A DNA stretch of 64,000 nucleotides from Planococcus beigongshangi (GTDB lineage Bacteria > Bacillota > Bacilli > Bacillales_A > Planococcaceae): positions 1 through 64,000 of the forward strand of contig NZ_JADHDU010000007.1 of the NCBI RefSeq assembly GCF_016820495.1, written 5' to 3'. Positions 58,110-64,000 of the stretch are shown here, piece after piece (positions within the stretch are counted from its first letter, which is position 1; each line of letters begins with the position of its first letter). Below the pieces are notes generated by a model, which was not told the origin of the DNA, made no database searches, and saw nothing but the letters and a program-made list of their open reading frames with translations. A program made the position numbers and the translations under genes.

Positions 58110-59289
58110 CAAAAGAAGCCACTTCCATTCCGTCGTACATCATTTCATCCGGCATAATGACAACCAGTTCACCTGCGGCAACACCTTCTGTGATTTCAAG
58201 GAACTCATCGTTCATATCTCCAGCCATTATCGGACGTTTCTGCAGCAGTCCGCTGTCCAGCACATAGACATATTCCACGCCTTCTTCATCCATCATGAGA
58301 GCCATATGCGGAACTGACAGTTTCTTCTCAGCACCGGACAGATTTACTTCCAATGAAACATGGAAGCCTTGACGAAGTTCCGAGGTCTCATCTGTAATGC
58401 CGACTTTGAACGGATACATCGTCACATTGCCTCCGCCGCCGTAATCATCTCCCGCGCTTTCCCCTTCCGGAAACTGGGATACTGACTCGACAAGGCCTTT
58501 CCATTCGCGGTCTTTATATACTTTCGGCCGGATGATGACTTCCTGGCCAGGCAGGATTTTCACGGCATCAAATTCGCTCATCGTCCCGATCACATTAAAA
58601 GGCTCGCTTGAAATAATGTGGATAACCGGTTCGCTTGTGCCTGTTTCCGACTTTTCGACGTTTTTATTCACTTTCACGACTACACCGTTTATCTTGCTGA
58701 CGACGCTCATGCCTTCTTTCATCGCTGCCAGCTCATTGATCGCTTCCTGCGCGGATGCAGCTTCTGATTTTGTTCCCTCGTGCTGCATCTCAAATTCCAC
58801 TTTTTCTTTCGACAGGGCAGTTACATCCTGCTCCGTGAATTCTTCGTTCTTCTTCACTTTCGCCGCCATTTCTGTCAGCCGTTTCCCGAATTCTGTGATT
58901 TCCGCCTGTTCAATGTTCAGCCGTTTTTGCACCAGATCCCTTTCCCGAACGGCTTTGCCGAACTCTGCATCGATTTTCGAGACATCATAGGTAAAGAGAA
59001 CGTCCCCTTCTTTGACTTGCTGGTTTTCTTCCACTAAATATTCGAAGACCTCTCCATTTTCAGGATCCAAATACACTTTCTGCTCATCTTCCGGGACCAC
59101 TTCCCCCGTCACCAGAATCGACTCGCCCAGTTCCCGCTCTGCCACTTGTTGCACCATCACCGGCATTTCTTCCACTTCGCCGATCTCTTCACTGCTTCCA
59201 TCAGCAATAAATCCAAAATAAACCGCAGCAAAAATCCCTACCAATGCCACGATCCCCAATGACCAAATCCACGCCTTTTTCTTCTTCAT
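58096..59289 (-). CDS. MacA/YknX-type efflux adaptor (HlyD family)
   Basis: The 397 aa protein has a single N-terminal membrane helix (KKAWIWSLGIVALVGIFAAV). A barrel-sandwich/lipoyl region contains VYLDPENGEVFEYLVEENQQ. A coiled coil of about 100 residues (VRERDLVQKRLNIEQAEITE onward) is followed by the beta-barrel with VIRPKVYKDREWKGLVESV. In Gram-positives such adaptors (YknX) reach across the wall and work with YknYZ. ATG at 59289 has GGGGGAAAG four to eight bases upstream. It is the first gene of the operon. Confidence 0.92.
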   Translation of the reverse strand: MKKKKAWIWSLGIVALVGIFAAVYFGFIADGSSEEIGEVEEMPVMVQQVAERELGESILVTGEVVPEDEQKVYLDPENGEVFEYLVEENQQVKEGDVLFTYDVSKIDAEFGKAVRERDLVQKRLNIEQAEITEFGKRLTEMAAKVKKNEEFTEQDVTALSKEKVEFEMQHEGTKSEAASAQEAINELAAMKEGMSVVSKINGVVVKVNKNVEKSETGTSEPVIHIISSEPFNVIGTMSEFDAVKILPGQEVIIRPKVYKDREWKGLVESVSQFPEGESAGDDYGGGGNVTMYPFKVGITDETSELRQGFHVSLEVNLSGAEKKLSVPHMALMMDEEGVEYVYVLDSGLLQKRPIMAGDMNDEFLEITEGVAAGELVVIMPDEMMYDGMEVASFDEIE

Positions 59290-59510
59290 TTCTTTCCCCC
59301 GCATTCTCTAATCTATATATTCTTTTTTGGTTACTTGTCCCTCGCGCTTTATATGGATTTATTTAGCAATAAAGTAAACTAGCACCATTACAAATATAAC
59401 GTATAGATTACAATAATGTTTCAATAATTGAAAATAATTTAAACAAAAGATTTTCTGGACGGAATGACGAGTTTTATCAAAGAATGATAAAGCTAATAAA
59501 AGAATAAAAA

Positions 59511-59538
59511 CCACGCCTGCTGTGTGAAGCAGGCGTGG
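59511..59538 (-). terminator. Rho-independent terminator
   Basis: CCACGCCTGC/GCAGGCGTGG arms with TTTTTATTC on the minus strand follow the methyltransferase gene. The stem is identical to that at 24234. Confidence 0.82.
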
Positions 59539-59605
59539 TTCTTGGGTGGAAGTTGGATGCAGGGTTTTGTCAAAGGCGATTTCTTGGCTTGAGAAGCTAT
59601 CCCCC

Positions 59606-60322
59606 CTACTTCACCCCATGAAATATAAAAGAATGCGCTTCCTGCTCTGCCTCTTCAAACTCCCAATCCCCGTAAACATGAACTTGTGAAAAGTTGGCCT
59701 GCTCCAAAGAATCGCGGATTGCTTCCCGGGTTCTGAATTTCAGTTCCATCTTTTCCCGGACTACGATATCTCCGGTATTTGCGTTCTTCACCGTTTCATA
59801 AAAGGTAAAAACATTGTCCGCCATACCGTCATAGGTCGTCCAAATCTCAAGCGGCTCCCCGGTTTCCGGGTTTTCAGCTAGGTCAGGAGTCGTGTCCTTT
59901 TCCCATTCCTCCCAAACTTTAGCCAACGGGTTGCGCGTATCAAAGATGAAATGTCCGCCGGGCTTCAAGGCGCGGTACGCATCGGCGACCACAGCTTCCC
60001 AGCTTTCCTCTGTCAGGAATACCTGGGCAACATTCGCTGTCATAATGATGGCGTCAAAAGCATTCGCCGGCAAATCCGTGCTGTCCCCGACAATCCATTT
60101 CACTGCCCCGGATGACGCTTTGCCTTTCGCCACTCCAATCGCTTCGGCGTTCGGATCGATTGCCGTCACCTCATAATTTGCCGCTGCAAAATGAGTCGTC
60201 AGCCTGCCTGTGCCGCAGCCCAGATCCGCTATCGTTTTCACATCGCTCTTTTTGAGCAGCGCCAGGAAAAATTCATCGTCTTTGCCCCAGGCATTTACTT
60301 GGTCATACACCAGTGGAATCAT
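59606..60322 (-). CDS. Class I SAM-dependent methyltransferase
   Basis: The 238 aa protein has SAM-binding motif I TIADLGCGTGRLTTHFA near residue 35, the acidic residue at the end of strand 2 (VTAIDPNAEAI), motif II FDAIIMTANVAQ and motif III LKPGGHFIFDTRNP. The C-terminal half is beta-rich. It is a small-molecule or general methyltransferase of unknown substrate. GCAGGAA lies before the ATG. It is separated from the ABC gene upstream by a terminator. Confidence 0.88.
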   Translation of the reverse strand: MIPLVYDQVNAWGKDDEFFLALLKKSDVKTIADLGCGTGRLTTHFAAANYEVTAIDPNAEAIGVAKGKASSGAVKWIVGDSTDLPANAFDAIIMTANVAQVFLTEESWEAVVADAYRALKPGGHFIFDTRNPLAKVWEEWEKDTTPDLAENPETGEPLEIWTTYDGMADNVFTFYETVKNANTGDIVVREKMELKFRTREAIRDSLEQANFSQVHVYGDWEFEEAEQEAHSFIFHGVK

Positions 60323-60344
60323 CTGTATTCCTGCTTTCTAAAAA

Positions 60345-60364
60345 AGCCTTGCTCGGGCAAGGCT
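60345..60364 (-). terminator. Rho-independent terminator
   Basis: AGCCTTGC/GCAAGGCT arms and a TTTTTT minus-strand tail end the NatB-like permease gene. Confidence 0.85.
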
Positions 60365-60370
60365 CCTGAA

Positions 60371-61591
60371 CTATTTTTTGAATGACTTGATCACATCTTT
60401 AAATCTGAGGCGGTTGCCATAATTCAAGGCCCCGAATTTATAAATGTGGATGGATAGCGCCGCAAATAATACGACGGTGATCACCATGATCGCGCTTGAT
60501 ATCAACAGGGATGCGATCGGCACGCTTGTCAGCATATACCGGATCGGCATCGTGAATAACGAGATGAACGGGATGAACGATGTGACTTTCACGATCGTAT
60601 TGTCTGGCGCATTCGTCGCAAATGTAGCAGCGAAATAAGCCAGGACAAACAGGAAGGTGATCGGTGTAACAGCAGAGTTCACATCTTCCACCTTCGAAAC
60701 CAGACTTCCTAAAGCAGCATAGATGAACAAGTATAAGATGTAACCTAATACTGAGAATAGGATATAGACCAGAACCACATCCATCGTCATTGTTCCTTGC
60801 AGCATATCCAGAAGAACATCCGGATAATTCCCTTTATTGAGCGTGAATCCGATCACGACAGATAGAAGGATGGCCGCGACCTGTAAAATACCGGTCAATC
60901 CGACTGCGCCGACTTTCCCCAGGATCAATGTCCGCGGGTTGCTGGATGTGATGAGGAGTTCCATCGTACGTGAGTCTTTTTCCCTTGCTACGGAAGTCGC
61001 CACATTGGCTCCGTACAAAAGGATCAACAGATACATGGTGATCAGGACACCAAAGGCGATGGCTGTTCCAGAACCGGCATCTTTCCCAAGATACACAGTT
61101 TCCTGTTCAATGGGCTGATTCATGATTTCCCGGACCTGCTGGCTGTCTATGCCATTTTCGTCAAACAGCCGATTTTCATTGAGTGTTTTTAATTGCGACT
61201 CAAAAGACATCTGTTCAGATGAGAAATTTGAGCTGTCATAGGTGATGTAGGTATAGCGGTTATAATCTTCCACGACAAATCCGGAAGCCACTTCCTCATT
61301 CTCGACTGCCTCTCTGAGTTCCTCTTCCGAAGAGTAAGTTTCCTCCCCTAACATCGGGCTGAGGGATTCCCTAAGCTCATCATTTTCATATACCAGCGTA
61401 TATTCTTCAGCGGCTCCCCCGTCTCCACCGGACTCTTCTTCGGATCCATCCCCGCCGAACCAAACCATGAAAGTGGGGATCGTGGTGATCAGCAGCGCAA
61501 TGACACACATGATGGCCGTTGTCACGAGCAGGCTTTTCTTTTGGACCATCCCAAGCAATTCGAAGTTAAAAACGGTTTTAAGCTTTAACAT
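60371..61591 (-). CDS. ABC-2 type permease, NatB-like
   Basis: The 406 aa protein has one N-terminal helix and a large extracytoplasmic domain (residues about 40-175, acidic). Five to six C-terminal helices begin AIAFGVLITMYLLILLYGAN and VAREKDSRTMELLITSSNPR. That stretch is the conserved cytoplasmic segment of NatB-type exporters (Na+ or peptide efflux). ATG at 61591 has AGGTGA five bases upstream, inside the end of the ATPase gene, so the two are coupled. Confidence 0.9.
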   Translation of the reverse strand: MLKLKTVFNFELLGMVQKKSLLVTTAIMCVIALLITTIPTFMVWFGGDGSEEESGGDGGAAEEYTLVYENDELRESLSPMLGEETYSSEEELREAVENEEVASGFVVEDYNRYTYITYDSSNFSSEQMSFESQLKTLNENRLFDENGIDSQQVREIMNQPIEQETVYLGKDAGSGTAIAFGVLITMYLLILLYGANVATSVAREKDSRTMELLITSSNPRTLILGKVGAVGLTGILQVAAILLSVVIGFTLNKGNYPDVLLDMLQGTMTMDVVLVYILFSVLGYILYLFIYAALGSLVSKVEDVNSAVTPITFLFVLAYFAATFATNAPDNTIVKVTSFIPFISLFTMPIRYMLTSVPIASLLISSAIMVITVVLFAALSIHIYKFGALNYGNRLRFKDVIKSFKK

Positions 61592-62477
61592 GATTATCAC
61601 CTGTCTTCTCTATGAATATTTCCTGAAGGCTCGGCAAGTAATCCATGAACATCGTCAGTTCGATCCCCCGGCTGAATAAACCTTCGATGAATGATTTTTT
61701 CGTTTCACTTGGAGGAAGCGTTAAAATGACGTCTTCTTTTTCGATTGTATAATCATAGCCAGCCAAGAAATCCCGGCTCTGCTGATCAGCAAATCTCAAA
61801 CGGAGCTTGCCTTCACCCATCTGTTTTCTGATGATATTCAAATCTCCAGCCAACACAATCTGCCCGTTATTGATAATGGCAATATCGTCGCAGAAAGATT
61901 CGATATACCCCATTTGGTGGGAAGAAAAGATGATGATCCGGTCTTCTCTTATGTAATTCAATAATGAATCCTGAAAAATCTTCGAATTGACAGGATCCAG
62001 CCCTGAAAAGGGTTCGTCCAATATCAAAATATCCGGTTCGCATATAAAAGCTTGTGCAATCTGGACTTTTTGCTGATTCCCTTTTGACAGCGTCTCCAGC
62101 TTTTGATCCAGATAAATATCGATTCCAAACTCTTCGGCCCACTTCTTCATGGAATGCTGGGCTTCTTTTTTGCTGGCGCCCCGCAGTTCAGCAAAGTAAA
62201 CCAATTGATCTTTCACTTTGAATTTCCCGTACATCCCGCGTTCTTCGGGCAAGTAGCCGATTCGGTAGTCAGTCGTTTTAAATTCTTTTCCATCCATCGT
62301 GATCGATCCGCTGTCGGCTTTGAATACATCCATCAGAATCCGCATGGATGTCGTTTTCCCGGCGCCGTTTCTCCCCAGGTAGCCAAAAATCTGTCCCGAT
62401 TTGATCTTTAAGTTGATCCCTTTTAATACCTGTTTGTCATTAAACGATTTGTTTAAATCTTCGATGACTAAATCCAT
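61578..62477 (-). CDS. ABC exporter ATP-binding protein, NatA-like
   Basis: The 299 aa ATPase has Walker A GRNGAGKTT, the Q-loop YLPEERGMYGKFKVKDQLVY, signature LSKGNQQK, Walker B ILILDEPFSGLD and switch IFSSHQMGYIE. A C-terminal domain of about 75 residues follows, as in NatA-type ATPases. GGAGG precedes the ATG. Together with the permease it forms a two-gene exporter operon; the substrate is unknown. Confidence 0.92.
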   Translation of the reverse strand: MDLVIEDLNKSFNDKQVLKGINLKIKSGQIFGYLGRNGAGKTTSMRILMDVFKADSGSITMDGKEFKTTDYRIGYLPEERGMYGKFKVKDQLVYFAELRGASKKEAQHSMKKWAEEFGIDIYLDQKLETLSKGNQQKVQIAQAFICEPDILILDEPFSGLDPVNSKIFQDSLLNYIREDRIIIFSSHQMGYIESFCDDIAIINNGQIVLAGDLNIIRKQMGEGKLRLRFADQQSRDFLAGYDYTIEKEDVILTLPPSETKKSFIEGLFSRGIELTMFMDYLPSLQEIFIEKTGDNHVKA

Positions 62478-62626
62478 TTTGACACCTCCATAATTTGAAT
62501 CCGTGCAGATTTCCTAAATTTTCACTTTTTTATATCCCAACATATATCTTAACATAGAACATTCCCATAAAATGGGGGGATTTTAAAATAAAACCGCGAA
62601 TTTGAGCTGAATGAGACCAGAAAAAA

Positions 62627-62672
62627 ACATCCCCGACGTCGTCTGCAATCCGAACGACAAGCTGGAGATGTT
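62627..62672 (-). terminator. Likely terminator downstream of the UvrA-like gene
   Basis: The minus-strand arms ACATCTCC..TGTCGT and ACGAC..GGGGATGT have a T-rich tail. The stem contains bulges. Confidence 0.6.
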
Positions 62673-62725
62673 TTCTATATAATCATAACCGATTTTATTT
62701 AGAGAGAGTTAAACAGGAATCCCTC

Positions 62726-64000
62726 TCACCCCTCCACACCCTTCCTCAGCCACTTCGCAGTCAACGTTTTCGACTGCAGCATCTGTTCAGGTGTTCCTTC
62801 AAACAGAACTTCACCGCCTCTTTTTCCTCCGCCCGGGCCCATTTCGATGACCCAGTCGCTCGCGGCGATGAAGTTCAGGTTGTGCTCGATGAGGATGACG
62901 GAATTGCCTCCATCGACGAGCCCCTGGAAAACGTCCAATAGCTGGGCATTATCCCTTGTGTGGAGACCCAATGACGGTTCATCCAGTAAATAGATCTGCC
63001 CTTCTTTTTTCAGCTGGCTGGCGAGTTTAAGGCGCTGCACTTCGCCTCCACTCAACGAACTTGTCGTCTGTCCGAGCGTCAGGTAGCCCAGCCCCACATC
63101 CTTTAATGTATCCACTTTTTTGACGATTTTCGGCATTTTTAAGTACTGATTGGTTTCGTCGATCGACAGCTCTAAAATTTCCACGATATTTTTTCCTAAG
63201 TGGCGATGGGACAAGGCTTCATCTGAATACCGGGTTCCTCTGCAGGCTTCACAGGTGACTGTCACGGGATCCGCAAACGCCACGTCCGGCATTGTGACAC
63301 CTTTTCCTTCGCAGACCGGACAGGCTCCAGTCGAATTAAAGCTGAATAAGCCCACCGGCTGTCCGGTTTCTTTTGCCATAATCGACCGGATGTCATCCAT
63401 GATTCCCATATAGGTGGCAAGCGTCGAACGGCTGGACGTTCCGATGCTGCCCTGGCTCACCGCAATGGTTTCGGGATAGTTGTCTGTAAATGCGCCGAAC
63501 AATAAAGAGCTCTTGCCAGAACCGGAAACACCGCATACCGAAACCAGAGCGTTCTTCGGGATTTCCACACTTACATTCTTCAAATTATTGGCATTGGCAT
63601 TTTTAATTGAGAAACTGTCTTCTGCCCTTCTCGGATTTTTATTGATGGTGACTTTATGATCCAAATCAGTGATGGCGGAAGCTTTCTTCAGCCCTTCCTG
63701 TGCGCCTTGATAGACCAGTTCGCCGCCGCCCGTGCCCGCTCCTGGACCCAGTTCAATGATTTCGTCCGCCGTTTTGATGACAGCTAAATTGTGTTCAATC
63801 ACGACGACCGTATTATAATTGTCCCGTAAATCCTGCAGCATATGCGTCAGCATATTTATTTCCTCCGGATGAAGCCCTGCACTCGGCTCATCGAAGATAT
63901 ACGTTATATTATTCAGGCTGCTGCCGAGGTGACGCGCAATTTTCACCCGCTGCGCTTCGCCGCCCGACAAGGTCCCCATTTTCCGCGAAAGGCTCAAATA
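62726..64000 (-). CDS. UvrA paralogue (excinuclease ABC subunit A-like), partial
   Basis: At least 425 C-terminal residues are present and the gene runs off the right edge. It holds part of ATPase I (TLSGGEAQRVKIARHLGSS, then YIFDEPSAGLHPEEI). A second nucleotide-binding fold has Walker A VSGSGKSSL and a zinc finger CPVCEGKG..CEACRG. The second signature is SSLSGGEVQRLKLASQLKKE with YLLDEPSLGLHTRDN. The insertion regions are shorter than in housekeeping UvrA (about 940 aa), which suggests the short UvrA-like group (about 750 aa) linked to drug resistance. Full length is needed to decide. Confidence 0.87.
   Translation of the reverse strand, partial: YLSLSRKMGTLSGGEAQRVKIARHLGSSLNNITYIFDEPSAGLHPEEINMLTHMLQDLRDNYNTVVVIEHNLAVIKTADEIIELGPGAGTGGGELVYQGAQEGLKKASAITDLDHKVTINKNPRRAEDSFSIKNANANNLKNVSVEIPKNALVSVCGVSGSGKSSLLFGAFTDNYPETIAVSQGSIGTSSRSTLATYMGIMDDIRSIMAKETGQPVGLFSFNSTGACPVCEGKGVTMPDVAFADPVTVTCEACRGTRYSDEALSHRHLGKNIVEILELSIDETNQYLKMPKIVKKVDTLKDVGLGYLTLGQTTSSLSGGEVQRLKLASQLKKEGQIYLLDEPSLGLHTRDNAQLLDVFQGLVDGGNSVILIEHNLNFIAASDWVIEMGPGGGKRGGEVLFEGTPEQMLQSKTLTAKWLRKGVEG

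Overview
The window is chromosomal DNA of a low-to-mid GC Gram-positive bacterium of the order Bacillales, most likely a Planococcaceae member (Planococcus or a close relative). The evidence is a BceRS-BceAB-type module, a YwaC-type small alarmone synthetase, a BstA/YfiT-type bacillithiol transferase, a Cse60-like small protein, strong AGGAGG ribosome sites, frequent TTG/GTG starts, and many U-tailed hairpin terminators. No species can be named from sequence alone. No rRNA, CRISPR array, insertion sequence or prophage is visible; there is one tRNA-Leu(CAG).

Layout. 0-6 kb: an S41 peptidase, several small membrane proteins and an Ltp-repeat protein. 6-7.5 kb: an aldehyde dehydrogenase. 7.5-16.1 kb: a cluster resembling the E. 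coli ydj/ynj neighbourhood, with an ABC importer (ATPase, two permeases, YnjB-like lipoprotein), a TVP38/TMEM64 protein, a FAD oxidoreductase fused to DUF1499, a CDP-alcohol phosphatidyltransferase and a second FAD oxidoreductase. 16.2-18.9 kb: small proteins, a flavin monooxygenase and a DinB-fold protein. 19-23.5 kb: a complete Bce-type peptide sensing and detoxification module with a likely response-regulator site. 24-30 kb: three TetR systems with visible palindromic operators (SDR; small alarmone synthetase; paired SMR efflux). 30-44 kb: housekeeping and transport genes, the tRNA, a second Ltp-repeat protein, a VWA protein, and an M20 peptidase next to a YfcC transporter.

44-53 kb: this stretch is bounded by two gene-fragment junctions. 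At about 44.62 kb a 5'-truncated ABC permease abuts a 5'-truncated histidine kinase head to head. At about 53.09 kb a 5'-truncated MFS pump abuts a 5'-truncated amidase in the same way. Between them lie an ABC-2 transporter with a degenerate-ABC/LytTR regulator, and a three-gene exopolysaccharide cluster (degenerate-GGDEF membrane protein, family-2 glycosyltransferase, GH8-like lipoprotein) resembling the B. subtilis ydaJKLMN operon.

53.3-59.3 kb is the best candidate for an undescribed system. A Rgg/PlcR-like regulator is divergent from an 18-codon ORF with a perfect ribosome site, followed by a small secreted basic protein and a membrane protein. The cassette is flanked by similar direct-repeat intergenic elements and lies next to a YknXYZ/MacAB-type exporter. 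The layout recalls Rgg-peptide quorum-sensing loci and bacteriocin/immunity cassettes, but the function is inference. 59.6-64 kb: a methyltransferase, a NatAB-like ABC system and a UvrA paralogue that runs off the window.

Four families of short intergenic tandem arrays recur: TTTATCAGCGATTTT, TTTATCGTCGATTTT, TTCTATGATCACTC and GCGGATATATT, each with a period of about 19-20 bp. They are a striking and unexplained feature of this DNA.
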